Source: Aureococcus anophagefferens (lineage: Eukaryota > Sar > Pelagophyceae > Pelagomonadales > Pelagomonadaceae). From it: a stretch of DNA of 64,000 nucleotides. The DNA is taken from the NCBI RefSeq assembly GCF_000186865.1, contig NW_008705574.1, positions 320,282-384,281 on the forward strand, given 5' to 3'. The notes under the pieces are model-generated. The model was not told where the DNA came from and did no database searches. It worked only from the letters and a program-made list of their open reading frames with translations. Positions 1 to 9,334 of this stretch are shown piece after piece; positions within the stretch are counted from its first letter, which is position 1; each line of letters opens with the position of its first letter. The position numbers and the translations under genes are program-made.

Positions 1-62
1 AACAGGCTGTATAGTGCACTCGAATGGACATTGCAGAAGCGCGGGGCGGCGGCCGCGGGCGC

Positions 63-683
63 TCAGGGGGGCGAGATGGCCGCGAGGCTGTTGGAGCGGC
101 GCATCTCGCCCGCGCGGCGTCCCGGCCCGCGGGGCGAGAAGGACTTGCGGCCCGAGGGCCGCGGCGACTGGTCGAAGTCGAGGGGCGCGTCGACCGGCGG
201 CGCGGCGAGCGGCGGCACCGTGACGCGAGACGCCGCGCTCCGCGGCCGGCGCCGCGGCGCGTCGCCGGCGTCGCCGTCGAAGCGGAGGGCGCCGGGCCGC
301 GGCGACGGCGTCACGCGCGCGACGGCGTCGTCCTCCTCGAAGAAGGACCGCGCGGGGCTCGGCGTCGCGACCGCGAGCGGCGTCACCCTGCGCGCCGCGG
401 CCGGCGGCCGCGGGCTCCGGGGGTCGTCGACGGCGCGGGGCGTGATCGGGGGCAGCGCCGCCCGCTCGGCCCGGGGCAGCGGCCGCCGGACGGCCACGGG
501 CGGCGCCTGCTTGCGCGGGCGCATGGGCTCGAGCTTCAGGGTCATCGTCGACACGGGCGACACGCGGCCGACGCTGCCCTCGTCGCCGCTCTCGCAGACG
601 AGGGCGTCCTCGAGGGCGGCGAGGGCGAAGGGCGAGCCCGACCGGGGCAGGGGCGCGCAGCGCGCGACCTCGGCGTCGTCCAT
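63..683 (-). CDS. Low-complexity Pro/Arg/Ser-rich protein, unknown function
   Basis: Open frame of 206 residues from an ATG at 683 to a TGA at 63. I do not recognise it. It is rich in Pro, Arg, Ala and Ser, with acidic patches near the start and many S-P/T-P and R-x-x-S type sites, such as the R-R-S-N-S run near the C-terminus. This suggests a disordered, possibly phosphorylated protein. There is no signal peptide or membrane segment. The same DNA is open on the plus strand (24-764), but those products are almost pure Arg/Gly/Ala, whereas this one has an ordinary composition in its first 60 residues. It is divergent from the gene at 851, 167 bp away. An unseen intron could change either end. 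Confidence 0.45.
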   Translation of the reverse strand: MDDAEVARCAPLPRSGSPFALAALEDALVCESGDEGSVGRVSPVSTMTLKLEPMRPRKQAPPVAVRRPLPRAERAALPPITPRAVDDPRSPRPPAAARRVTPLAVATPSPARSFFEEDDAVARVTPSPRPGALRFDGDAGDAPRRRPRSAASRVTVPPLAAPPVDAPLDFDQSPRPSGRKSFSPRGPGRRAGEMRRSNSLAAISPP

Positions 684-850
684 CGATTCGTCGATGGATC
701 CGAGCGGGCAGCCCCGTGGTTTGATTTACTTTTCAGCGAGCTCTCTTCTTGCAGTCGTTGTTGACCGTTGAACTCTCAGAAAAAGCGGGGCTGCAGGCCC
801 TCACTCCGCGTCGTCTTCGGCACTGACGGGCCGTCCCAGGACGCCGCGGG

Positions 851-2242
851 ATGGCGCGGATCGCCGCGCTCCTGTGCCTCGTCGCCGGCGCCAGGTCGGC
901 CTGCGAGTACGCCGAGCAGTACGCCGTTGCCGAGGGCGCGTCGGCGGACAGCAGCTACGGCGGCGCCTACACGCCCGGCGACGCCGCGGGCCCGCCGTCC
1001 GTGGGGTGGTGCGGCACGAACCAGGGCGGCTCCTGGGCGCCGGCCTACCAGTCGGCGGCGCCCCACGTGCTCAGCGTCGCCTTCGAGTTCCCCGCGCGCG
1101 CGTCCGAGGTGAGAGTGTACGAGCACGCGAACCCCAAGGAGCTCACGGGCTTCGTGAAGAAGATCGACGCGCTCGACGCGTCCGGCGCGCCCCGGCCCTT
1201 CTGGCAGGGCGACGACGCCACGACCTGCGGCGGCTTCCTCGCCGCGGCCTACGAGGGCGGCAACGAGACGGATTTCGCGGTGCACGGCGTCGTCGTCTAC
1301 ACGCAGACCGCGGGCGCCGCGTGGGAGTACGTCGACGCCGTCCAGCTGATCGGGCGCGTCTGCGACGAGGACGCCGCGCTCGACGTCGAGGACGAGGACG
1401 AGGACGACGGTTTCCGCGGCACTTTCGCGGACGCGTTCGGCGCGGACGACGGCGGGGACGCGTCGGTGATCGGGTCCACGACGACGACGACCACTACGGG
1501 CTCGTCGTCCACGACCACGACGACCACCGTCGTCCCGCGGCGCTACTACGGCGGCGACGACGGCCGCGGCGACGACGACGACGGCGACGACGACGGCGCG
1601 CACCAACTGGGGGCGCCCAAGTGGCTCTTCGTGCTCCTCTTCTACGTGCTCGCCGGCGTCCTCGTCGTCGGCGGNNNNNNNNNNNNNNNNNNNNNNNNNN
1701 NNNNNNNNNNNNNNNNNNNNNNNNNNNNNNNNNNNNNNNNNNNNNNNNNNNNNNNNNNNNNNNNNNNNNNNNNNNNNNNNNNNNNNNNNNNNNNNNNNNN
1801 NNNNNNNNNNNNNNNNNNNNNNNNNNNNNNNNNNNNNNNNNNNNNNNNNNACGCGCCCGTGGTGTTGGCGGACGTCGCGCTCGTGCCCGCGGAGGAGCCC
1901 GCGGAGGAGCTCGGCGCGACGCCGGCGACGCCGCCGGCGTCGCCGCCGGCGTCGCCGCGCGTCACGGCCCAGCCCGCGACGCCCGTTCTGGCGCGGCCGC
2001 GCCCGTCGCCGTTCCCGCGGTCGCGGCCGCGGTCGACGACGCCGCCGCGGCGGCCCCTCACGCCGCCGCGGTCGCCGCCGACGCCGGGCCGCGTCGTCGA
2101 CCCCCCGGCGCCGTCGACGGAGCTCCTCCGCGTCGACGTCGACGGCCTCTCCGAGCGCTCCAGCGAGCCGAACTCGCCGTCGTCGCCGCGCGGCGACGTC
2201 GAGGACGGCCACGCCGACGAGGACCCCCGCCTGTCGGCGTAG
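851..2242 (+). CDS. Type I membrane protein with galactose-binding-like ectodomain, interrupted by assembly gap
   Basis: Starts at an ATG giving a short signal peptide (A-A-L-L-C-L-V-A-G core). An ectodomain of about 150 residues follows. It contains an S-E-V-R-V-Y-E-H-A-N-P stretch, the kind of strand pattern seen in discoidin/galactose-binding-like lectin folds, and one N-glycosylation site (N-E-T). Next come a long Asp/Glu and Thr-rich stalk, with two runs of six or seven Thr, and a hydrophobic transmembrane segment (W-L-F-V-L-L-F-Y-V-L-A-G-V-L-V-V) that ends at the N gap. After the gap the tail is Pro/Ala/Ser/Arg-rich, about 130 residues, presumably cytoplasmic, ending at the TAG at 2240. 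The frames on both sides agree only if the gap length is right. A cell-surface binding protein is an inference. Confidence 0.6.
   Translation: MARIAALLCLVAGARSACEYAEQYAVAEGASADSSYGGAYTPGDAAGPPSVGWCGTNQGGSWAPAYQSAAPHVLSVAFEFPARASEVRVYEHANPKELTGFVKKIDALDASGAPRPFWQGDDATTCGGFLAAAYEGGNETDFAVHGVVVYTQTAGAAWEYVDAVQLIGRVCDEDAALDVEDEDEDDGFRGTFADAFGADDGGDASVIGSTTTTTTTGSSSTTTTTTVVPRRYYGGDDGRGDDDDGDDDGAHQLGAPKWLFVLLFYVLAGVLVVGXXXXXXXXXXXXXXXXXXXXXXXXXXXXXXXXXXXXXXXXXXXXXXXXXXXXXXXXXXXXAPVVLADVALVPAEEPAEELGATPATPPASPPASPRVTAQPATPVLARPRPSPFPRSRPRSTTPPRRPLTPPRSPPTPGRVVDPPAPSTELLRVDVDGLSERSSEPNSPSSPRGDVEDGHADEDPRLSA
1675..1850. other. Assembly gap (176 N)
   Basis: Run of 176 unknown bases inside the membrane-protein gene, just after the transmembrane segment. 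It is flanked by CG-rich repetitive coding DNA, Asp/Gly codons before and Ala/Pro codons after, which probably caused the assembly break. Confidence 0.99.
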
Positions 2243-2394
2243 TTTTTAGTAATGATGCGTGCCGTGTAGACGAGTGTTAGTATCTAGGGCGAGTCCGACC
2301 GAGGCGGGGTGTTTTTTTTTGGGTTTCGCGGCGCTCTCGTCCGTCGCGCGGAGCTCTTCCGGGCGGCGGCGGCTCGAGGACAGCGCCGCGCGTA

Positions 2395-4365
2395 CTAGTC
2401 GACGGTCACGCTCTTCGCCAGGTGCCGCGGGAAGTCCGGGTTCACGCCGCGCAGCAGCGCGAGCTCGTAGGCGATGAACTGGAGCGGGAGCACCGCGCCG
2501 AGCGCGGTCAGTTTCCCGTTGCGGGGGATGACGATGGGGTCGGCGTCGACGCCGTGCGCGAGGGCCGCGTCGTCGGTGATGACGATGACGTCCGCGTGGC
2601 GCGCCTTGACCTCCTCGGCCGCCGTGCGCATCATCGCCGCGTGCTCGTCGTCGAGGATGAGCATGATGATGGGCGTGCGCTTCGTCATGTCCTCGGAGAT
2701 CAACGCGAAGGGCCCGTGCTTCAGCGCGCCGCCCGCGAAGCCCTCGGCGTGGACGTAGGTGCACTCCTTGATCTTCAGCGCCCCCTCGGACGCGATGGGC
2801 TCGCCGTAGCCCTTGCCGAGGATGAAGAGGTGGTCCGCGGTCTTCAGCCGCTCCGCGACGACCCGGCACTGGTCCTGCAGCCGGAGGCCCATGCCGAAGG
2901 AGATGGGCAGGCGCTGCAGCGCGACCATGAGCTCCTTGAACTTCTCCGAGTAGTGGGCCTTCTTGCCGTCCGCGGCGGCGTCGGCGGCGCGGAGCTGGTG
3001 GAACCAGCAGGTGATCAAAGCCAGGACCGTGACCTGCGTCGTGAACGCTTTCGTCGACGCGACGGCGTTCTCGCGGCCCGCGTTGAGGTAGACGCCGAGC
3101 TTCGTCGTGCGCGCGATGAGGCTGCCGACCGTGTTGACGATGCTGAGCGCGGCGACGTCGGCGTCCATGGCCTTCTTCACGGTCCGGAGCACGTCCTTGG
3201 TCTCGCCGGACTGCGACACGGCGATGACGCCCGACGACTTCGGCGGGATGTCGTGGACGCCGACCTCGGACGCGTCCATGGCCTGGGCCGTGTCGAAGGC
3301 GCCGAGGTCCCGCATGAGCCGAGCGCCGTAGGCCGACGCGTTCAGCGACGTGCCGCAGCCCACCAGCAGCACGTGCTCGATGTCGCGCATGCGGTCGCGC
3401 TGGCGGTCGAGGCCCCCGAGGAAGACCTTGTCCTCTCCGAGGCGCCCCCCGAAGGCCAAAGCCCGGGCGATGGCCTCGGGCTGCTCGCGGATCTCGCGCT
3501 CCATCCAGTGCTTGTAGGGCGCCGGCGACTTGCGGAGCTCCAAGTCCGGCGCGACTTCCGCGCGGCGGATGTCGAGCGTCGTCTCGCCCGCCCGCACCAC
3601 CCCGATCTCGCCGTCCTGCATGGCGATGAAGTTCTTCGTGTGGCGGTTGAAGGCTGATGTTTCGGACGCGATGAAGGTGCGGTCCTTGGCGAGGCCGATG
3701 TTCATGGGCGAGCCGTTGCACGCGACGACGACGGACGACGCGTCGGACCGCTCGAGCGCGCAGACGCCCCACGTGCCCTCGCAGCGCGCCAGCGCCTTTT
3801 GCGTCGCGTCGACGAGGCTCAGCCCCGCCTCCTCCTCGAGCCGCTCGCCGATCAGCTGCGCGATGACCTCCGTGTCCGTCTGGGATCGAAAGACGACGCC
3901 CCTGGCCTCGAGCTCGTCGCGGAGCACGTCCGCGTTCATGATGACGCCGTTGTGCACGACGCCCACGCGGTCCCGGCAGTCGAAGTGGGGGTGCGCGTTC
4001 TCGTCGGTCTTGCCGCCGTGCGTCGCCCACCGCGTGTGCGCGATGCCGATGGTGTGCGCGGCGTGCTTCTCGGCCTCCGCGCGGACGAGCGCGACGGAGT
4101 CGGCCGTCGAGCCCCGGGACGCGTACTTGGTCACGGCGACGTCGCAGGCGCCGCCGCCGTCGGCCCTGCGCATGGTAGCCATGCCCGCGCTGTCGTAGCC
4201 GCGGTTCTGCAGGATGGCGAGGCCGTCGAGCAGGATGTCCTTGGCGTCGGGGCTGTGGCCGACGACGCCGACGATGCCGCAGGCCCGGGCGGCCTCGCCG
4301 TCGCCGAAGAGGCTCGAGCCGACGAGCGTCGCGCCGCCCGCGCGCAGGGCCGCGGCGCGCCACAT
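2395..4365 (-). CDS. Glutamine--fructose-6-phosphate aminotransferase (isomerizing)
   Basis: 656 residues, the usual length for GFAT/GlmS. The enzyme makes glucosamine-6-phosphate from fructose-6-phosphate and glutamine, the entry step to UDP-GlcNAc. The N-terminal class II amidotransferase domain begins at A-C-G-I-V-G-V-V-G with Cys29 as the expected nucleophile, followed by the L-Q-N-R-G-Y-D-S-A-G-M block. Two SIS sugar-isomerase domains follow, with S-Q-S-G-E-T-K-D, and the C-terminus ends L-A-K-S-V-T-V-D, as in the family. Unusually, 28 residues (M-W-R-A-A-A-L-R-A-G...) precede the catalytic Cys, which is normally residue 2 and exposed by Met removal. Either a presequence is cleaved, perhaps for an organelle, or the real start lies in an unseen exon. 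It is divergent from the tyrosinase gene at 4521. Confidence 0.95.
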   Translation of the reverse strand: MWRAAALRAGGATLVGSSLFGDGEAARACGIVGVVGHSPDAKDILLDGLAILQNRGYDSAGMATMRRADGGGACDVAVTKYASRGSTADSVALVRAEAEKHAAHTIGIAHTRWATHGGKTDENAHPHFDCRDRVGVVHNGVIMNADVLRDELEARGVVFRSQTDTEVIAQLIGERLEEEAGLSLVDATQKALARCEGTWGVCALERSDASSVVVACNGSPMNIGLAKDRTFIASETSAFNRHTKNFIAMQDGEIGVVRAGETTLDIRRAEVAPDLELRKSPAPYKHWMEREIREQPEAIARALAFGGRLGEDKVFLGGLDRQRDRMRDIEHVLLVGCGTSLNASAYGARLMRDLGAFDTAQAMDASEVGVHDIPPKSSGVIAVSQSGETKDVLRTVKKAMDADVAALSIVNTVGSLIARTTKLGVYLNAGRENAVASTKAFTTQVTVLALITCWFHQLRAADAAADGKKAHYSEKFKELMVALQRLPISFGMGLRLQDQCRVVAERLKTADHLFILGKGYGEPIASEGALKIKECTYVHAEGFAGGALKHGPFALISEDMTKRTPIIMLILDDEHAAMMRTAAEEVKARHADVIVITDDAALAHGVDADPIVIPRNGKLTALGAVLPLQFIAYELALLRGVNPDFPRHLAKSVTVD

Positions 4366-4520
4366 TATTGTGAAGTTCTAGCAGTTGCGAGCGCGTCGCG
4401 TCCGTCCTGCGAGCCGGCGCTCCAGCGGTAAGGTCAGCGGCATCGACATGTAGCTACCAAATCCCCAAATCGAGTGTGTGTCGGGCGGCTCGGGGCAGCT
4501 CGGCGCGGCGTCCATCGACC

Positions 4521-6515
4521 ATGGGCGGCCGACGACGGGCGGCCGTCGGGGTGCCGCTGGGCCTCGCGGTCCTCGCGGCCTGCGGCGTCGCCTACCGGAA
4601 GTCGCTGTCGCCGTCCGCCGCCGCGGCGTCGCTGCTCGCGGCGGCGCCCGGCGGCGCCTCCTTCCGGCAGCAGGCGCTCGACGCGAGCGGCGACGCGCTG
4701 GAGATGGAGTGCAGCAACGAGGACACGGCCCACTACGGCCAGCCGGGCCGGGGCTACCCCTGGCTCACGGTCGGCCATTTGGTGGAGCCGCACCGCGAGA
4801 CGACGATCACCTTGGTCGGCGGCGCGGCGATGGCCGTCGAGGCCGTGGACTGGACCGTGGCGCAGACGACGAACATCGCGGAGCACAAGGGGGCGCAGCG
4901 CGTGCGCACGTCCCACGTCGGGGGCCGGGGCATGGTCTTCACGCCGCTCCACCTGGGAAACTACGACGTGTCCGCCTTGGTGAACCTCACGGGCGGCGTG
5001 CGGACGACGGTGTCTCGGACGCTCGTCTCCCGCTACGTGCGCCGGTCCATCCGGGCCATGAGCGGCGCGAACCGCGACAAGTTCTTCGCGGCGGCCCACG
5101 TCCTGGCGACGACGGACTACTCCGTCGGCTTAGCGCTCTACGGCGACGACTTCAACACGATCACGAACTTCACGAAGATCCACCTCAACAACGCGGGCAC
5201 GCGCAACACGGACCACTTGCACGATGGGCTGGGCTTCCTGACGCAGCACGCGGCCATGACCATGGCCTTCGAGCGGTCCCTCCGGTCCGTCGACGCGGCG
5301 ATCTCGGTGCCCTACTGGGACTTCACCTACGACGCGGAGTCCTTTCTAACGGGCTCGAACTTCACGACGAACGACCCGGCGCTGCTGTGGACGCTCGATG
5401 TCTGGGGCGAGGACTGGTTCGGCAACGCGTCCGGCTCGAAGTACCACACGATCGAGACGGGCCGCTGGGCCTGGCAGAAGGTCGCGGTCGTCGACCACGA
5501 GGACCCGGCGATCCACAACGCCTACGGCCTCCTGCGCGCGCCCTGGAACACGAACAAGTCGCCCTTCCTGACGCGGGCCCACAGCATGTGCGCCCACGAG
5601 ACGTTCTCGCTCACGGACTGGCCGAGTTGCGAGGAGCACTACACGCTGGCCTTCGCGTACGCCTCCTGGTACGAGTGGGGCTGGGCCGTCCAGTACTCGC
5701 CCCACGGCGCCGTCCACAAGATGGTCGGCGGCTACGTGAACTGCGGGGATCTGGTGGAGCGCGCCAAGGGGTTCCTGCCGCCGTCGGCCGTGGGGCAATT
5801 CGCCGAGTCGCTGGTCGAGATCCCCAAGAACCTGTGGCGCTCCTACCTCGTCGAGTACCCGGACTACTGCTCCGAGGACACGCCCCAGGACCAGTGCCAC
5901 GTCCAGTGCGACTACTCGGCGGGCAAGATCGGCAAGGACGAGTGGACGGCCGCGGCCTACGAGGGCGACAACCCCCAGTGGATCCGCAACCTGAGCCACA
6001 AGGAGTGGAACGACTTCTACGAGCTCTACTGCGACACGCCCATGGCGCCGGGCGAGCAGCTCGAGTCCGCGTCGCCCGCCGACATCTCGTTCTGGCCCAT
6101 CCACCCGACGCTCGAGCGGCTCCTCATCTACACGCGGCTCGTGCACAAGTTCTCCGACGCGTCCTGGCCCGAGGGCGACGCCGACGACGCCATCTGCCTC
6201 TACACGGAGACGGACTGCCGGGGCCACAACGCCTACGACGTCACGTCCTTCGAGAGCCACGTCTTGGGCTCCGACGGCACGTTCGAGTACGCGTACCTCA
6301 CGAACGCGGAGATCTTCGACCTCAACGCGCCGGGCAACTACAGCCTCGACTACGTCTACGACAACTTCGAGTGGTCCCACTGCGACGACACGCCCTTCGC
6401 CTTCCCGAAGCTCGACGACGCGCAGTCCATCTCGGAGACGGCGAAGAGCGTCCAGCCCCGCACGCACAAGCCGCGGGCCCGCAAACTCGCGCGCAAACCC
6501 GCGGCCCAGCCCTAG
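4521..6515 (+). CDS. Tyrosinase-like type 3 copper protein, membrane-anchored or secreted
   Basis: 664 residues from the ATG at 4521, chosen over a GTG/CTG run upstream because it gives a clean N-terminal hydrophobic anchor (G-V-P-L-G-L-A-V-L-A-A-C-G-V). A beta-rich region of about 130 residues precedes the copper domain. CuA-type histidines lie in D-H-L-H-D-G and F-L-T-Q-H, followed by S-V-P-Y-W-D-F, the classic P-Y-W-D signature. CuB has the H-x3-H pair in S-P-H-G-A-V-H-K-M and a third His in F-W-P-I-H-P. There are many Cys and N-glycosylation sites, consistent with the secretory pathway. The family oxidises phenols or binds oxygen; the substrate here is unknown. The close paralogue at 9335-11324 shares the whole architecture. 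Confidence 0.85.
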   Translation: MGGRRRAAVGVPLGLAVLAACGVAYRKSLSPSAAAASLLAAAPGGASFRQQALDASGDALEMECSNEDTAHYGQPGRGYPWLTVGHLVEPHRETTITLVGGAAMAVEAVDWTVAQTTNIAEHKGAQRVRTSHVGGRGMVFTPLHLGNYDVSALVNLTGGVRTTVSRTLVSRYVRRSIRAMSGANRDKFFAAAHVLATTDYSVGLALYGDDFNTITNFTKIHLNNAGTRNTDHLHDGLGFLTQHAAMTMAFERSLRSVDAAISVPYWDFTYDAESFLTGSNFTTNDPALLWTLDVWGEDWFGNASGSKYHTIETGRWAWQKVAVVDHEDPAIHNAYGLLRAPWNTNKSPFLTRAHSMCAHETFSLTDWPSCEEHYTLAFAYASWYEWGWAVQYSPHGAVHKMVGGYVNCGDLVERAKGFLPPSAVGQFAESLVEIPKNLWRSYLVEYPDYCSEDTPQDQCHVQCDYSAGKIGKDEWTAAAYEGDNPQWIRNLSHKEWNDFYELYCDTPMAPGEQLESASPADISFWPIHPTLERLLIYTRLVHKFSDASWPEGDADDAICLYTETDCRGHNAYDVTSFESHVLGSDGTFEYAYLTNAEIFDLNAPGNYSLDYVYDNFEWSHCDDTPFAFPKLDDAQSISETAKSVQPRTHKPRARKLARKPAAQP

Positions 6516-6559
6516 GGCAGCGCGGGTCCCCCCCTTGCCATAAATTCTCTCGCACTTAT

Positions 6560-7210
6560 CTACTCCGCGGGGCTCGCGGGCGCCTTGACGACGCGCTCGA
6601 AGACCATGCACGCCTCGCCCGGGCCGCCGTTGTCCGCCGCGTTCGACTTGAGCGCGTTCATGATGAGGTCGAAGCTCTTGCGGTCCGTCGGGAGGAAGGC
6701 GCGCTGGCGCGTGCCCTCGCTGATGCCGATGGAGAACCCGAAGTCCTCCTCGGACGCGGACTGGATGTCGAGCGCCATCGCCGTCGTGCCTCGGAGGATG
6801 TCGCCGACCTTTACCCCGGCCTTCGCCGCGTTGGAGCCGTCGACGAGCTCGAGCACCTCGACCTTGCCCGGGTACGTCGCCGACTCCTCGATGACCATGC
6901 CGAAGGGCGCGTCGACGACCACGCTCGCGACGGCCGTCGTGTCGTCCTTGACGCTCGGGTCGAAGACCTCGGACAGGGGCTTGAACTGGGCGCCCATGAA
7001 GACGTCGACGCGCCCGAAGAAGTACTTCGTGCTCCGGAACTCGAGCTCGCGCTTGAGCGCGTTGCGCTGGTTGTCCGTCAGGGCCTGCTCCTCCACGGGC
7101 GGGGCGGCCTCGGCGGCGGCGAGCGGTCGCACCCGGGACCGCTGCGCCGGCGCGACGAAGGACGACGCGGCGCCGAGCGCCAGCGCGAGGACGAGGGAGC
7201 GGAGACCCAT
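6560..7210 (-). CDS. Plastid-targeted PDZ-domain protein
   Basis: 216 residues from the ATG at 7210. The N-terminus is a signal peptide (L-V-L-A-L-A-L-G-A-A) followed by S-S-F-V-A-P-A, the Phe-containing cleavage site of bipartite plastid presequences in algae with secondary plastids. The mature part has a helical stretch with Asn/Gln/Lys (D-N-Q-R-N-A-L-K-R-E-L-E-F). A PDZ-like fold follows: G-M-V-I-E-E-S, then V-E-V-L-E-L-V-D-G-S-N-A-A-K-A-G-V-K-V-G-D-I-L-R-G. There is no protease domain, so it is probably a small thylakoid or stromal adaptor. The upstream frame to 7351 lacks a sensible start. The 207-bp gap to the Sfi1-like gene contains a 21-bp direct repeat. Confidence 0.8.
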   Translation of the reverse strand: MGLRSLVLALALGAASSFVAPAQRSRVRPLAAAEAAPPVEEQALTDNQRNALKRELEFRSTKYFFGRVDVFMGAQFKPLSEVFDPSVKDDTTAVASVVVDAPFGMVIEESATYPGKVEVLELVDGSNAAKAGVKVGDILRGTTAMALDIQSASEEDFGFSIGISEGTRQRAFLPTDRKSFDLIMNALKSNAADNGGPGEACMVFERVVKAPASPAE

Positions 7211-7225
7211 TGGTGGCGCGGAGTG

Positions 7226-7271
7226 TGGCGGCACGCGACGACGCTGAGTTTGGCGGCACGCGACGACGCTG
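7226..7271. repeat. 21-bp direct repeat in a divergent promoter
   Basis: The 21-mer at 7226-7246 (tggcggcacgcgacgacgct plus g) recurs exactly at 7251-7271, 25 bp apart, just upstream of the PDZ-protein start and facing the Sfi1-like gene. It could be a duplicated regulatory site or simple slippage. Confidence 0.75.
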
Positions 7272-7417
7272 TAGGAGCACTGCGGCTGATGTGGCCACAG
7301 GGCAAAGCCACTGAGCACGCGATGCTCTCTTTGTGCACCATCGACCACCATCGACCAGTTGCCGCGCTCTCAGCGCCGACGATGATGGTTTAGGAGAGGG
7401 CTGCCCCGGACGCAACC

Positions 7418-9247
7418 ATGCCCCCCGGCTGGCTGAAGAAGCGGGGGTCCCTGCGGGACGTGGAGAACGTGTCGACGCGCAAGCTCAGCGTGCGCCTCAA
7501 GAGCGACAAGGCCCGCGAGAGCGCGGCCGACAAGGTCAAGCGGCGCGCGTCCCAGTCCACGGGCACGTCGGGCATCCGCCACTACGGCGAGGTCGAGCTC
7601 GAGGTCGAGAAGGAGATCCTGGGCTACTTCACGGAGCGCGCGCCCGCGAAGAAGGCGCTCGAGCCCTGGCGCACGAATTTAAGGAAGCCAATCAAACTCG
7701 ACCCGCTGCCCGCGCCCGAGCTCCCGCGCGTCTCGGGCTACCCGGCGCACGCGCGGGGCGACGAGTGGCAGCGCGTCGTCGGGTCCATCGACGACGAGGC
7801 CCTGACCGTGCCCGGGCACCACGCGGGCCTCGACGAGGCGTCGGAGCTCGCGAAGACGAAATTTCTCGCGCGGGCGAAAAGAGCGGTTATTGCAAGTGCA
7901 AAAGCCGCGTACGTCGCCTCCACCACCCCGCTCGGCAGCGTGCTCTACGGCTTCGACCCCGAGGGCGAGCGCCTCCGGCTGAAGTCCAAGAAGGCCTCGG
8001 AGCTTTATGTCAGACGCACGGCCTACTACGCGACGATCCAGAAGCGGCGGCGGTCGTCGCTCGCGGGCTCCGCGTCGGGCGAGTACGCGCAGCTGCTGCT
8101 GGCGACGCGGGGGAACATGGACGCGGCGCTGCGGGACCAGGCCGCGCGCGACCGCGAGCGGAAGCTGCGGGCGCTCACGCGGCGCGTGCTCCTGCGGAAC
8201 GCGGGCCTCGCCTTCGACGGCTGGCGGACGTACGCGGCCAAATTGAAGAAGGCGAAGCTCCTCTTCGCGAAGATCTGCGCGTCGACGGAGCGCGTCGCGT
8301 TCCAGGCCTTCCACCAGTACGTCGTCAACGAGAAGAAGGTGCGCCGGATGCTCCGGGGCGTCTTCAACCACTTGGAGACGCACGCGCTCGAACGGTGGGC
8401 CGCGCTGGTCGACTACCACCGGCGCGCGCGCCACTACCTCGGCGAGCTGCGGCGGCTCTGCGAGGACCAGCGGAGCAAGCGCGACGCCATCGGGAATTTC
8501 TTGTTGTCCAATTCTTTACAGAAGCGCTTCGACCGCTGGCGCGAGTACAAGGACTTGATGAAAAGAGTAAAAGCGATGGCGCGGCGCGTCTTCGGCGACG
8601 CGAAGCGCCTCCACTTCGACGCCTGGGCCGAGGTCGTCCATACGGGCAAGCGTTTGAAGGACCTCGTGAAGCGCCTCTTCGACAACACGCAGCGGGACCA
8701 CTTCGAGGCCTGGGCGCGGTTCGCGCGCATGGCGGCGCTCGCGCGGAAGCACGTGGGCTACATCTTCGCGCGGGGTTTGAAATTGGTCTTTTTCGCCTGG
8801 AAGCGGCAGGCGCGGGAGGACCACACCGCGCGCATCCGCAAGGAGGGCCAGCTCCACCCCCACGACCTCATCAGCCGCTTCTACAACGACACCGCCGACG
8901 CCGCGCGCCACCGCCAGCCGTCCGTCGTCGTCGCCGGCCCGGGCAAGATCCGCGCGCTCGTCACGCCGAACCGGTCGAAGCGGTCCGCGGCCCTCGCGGC
9001 CCAGTCGACGATCACGTCCAACGGCGCCGAGTCGGGCGCGCCGGACTGGTACTTCCCGGGCGCGTCGCCGCCGCGGACCGAGGACGGGCACCGGCCGCGG
9101 ACCGACGAGGCGCCCGTGCCGCCGAGCGACGCGCCCCTCTGGCAGAGCGACGACGACGGCAGCGTCGTGACCTTCGAACGGCCGCCGGGGCGCGACGCGG
9201 ACTCGCCGGAAGTCGCGGAGACCGCGCCGCGGATAACCCGTCTCTAG
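7418..9247 (+). CDS. Sfi1-like repeat protein (putative centrin-binding)
   Basis: 609 residues starting at an ATG in good context (acc-atg). Residues of about 250-480 hold about seven copies of a 23-33-residue helical repeat built around F-x-x-W or F-x-A-W followed by basic residues (F-D-G-W-R, F-Q-A-F-H, L-E-R-W, F-D-R-W-R, F-D-A-W, F-E-A-W, F-F-A-W-K). This is the signature of Sfi1, which forms a long helix that binds one centrin per repeat at spindle poles and basal bodies. The N-terminal region is basic; the C-terminal 150 residues are Pro/Ser/Asp-rich and look disordered. A flagellated alga would use such a protein at the basal body. The name rests on the repeat pattern only. Confidence 0.75.
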   Translation: MPPGWLKKRGSLRDVENVSTRKLSVRLKSDKARESAADKVKRRASQSTGTSGIRHYGEVELEVEKEILGYFTERAPAKKALEPWRTNLRKPIKLDPLPAPELPRVSGYPAHARGDEWQRVVGSIDDEALTVPGHHAGLDEASELAKTKFLARAKRAVIASAKAAYVASTTPLGSVLYGFDPEGERLRLKSKKASELYVRRTAYYATIQKRRRSSLAGSASGEYAQLLLATRGNMDAALRDQAARDRERKLRALTRRVLLRNAGLAFDGWRTYAAKLKKAKLLFAKICASTERVAFQAFHQYVVNEKKVRRMLRGVFNHLETHALERWAALVDYHRRARHYLGELRRLCEDQRSKRDAIGNFLLSNSLQKRFDRWREYKDLMKRVKAMARRVFGDAKRLHFDAWAEVVHTGKRLKDLVKRLFDNTQRDHFEAWARFARMAALARKHVGYIFARGLKLVFFAWKRQAREDHTARIRKEGQLHPHDLISRFYNDTADAARHRQPSVVVAGPGKIRALVTPNRSKRSAALAAQSTITSNGAESGAPDWYFPGASPPRTEDGHRPRTDEAPVPPSDAPLWQSDDDGSVVTFERPPGRDADSPEVAETAPRITRL

Positions 9248-9334
9248 CGGCCCCGGGCCCCTCGACTTGTGTCGTGGTTTTTAAAGAGGGGTGGACAGGC
9301 GGGGGGGCGGGGGGCGATCGACAGACGGCCGCGT

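Noticed and set aside
24..764. Two long plus-strand open frames at the left edge
   Set aside because: Their products are almost pure Arg/Gly/Ala; the minus-strand frame has a normal composition. High GC makes empty frames long.
4478..7393. 971-residue plus-strand frame over the tyrosinase and PDZ genes
   Set aside because: Runs out of frame through a well-conserved tyrosinase, starts without a real ATG and has shadow-like Arg composition.
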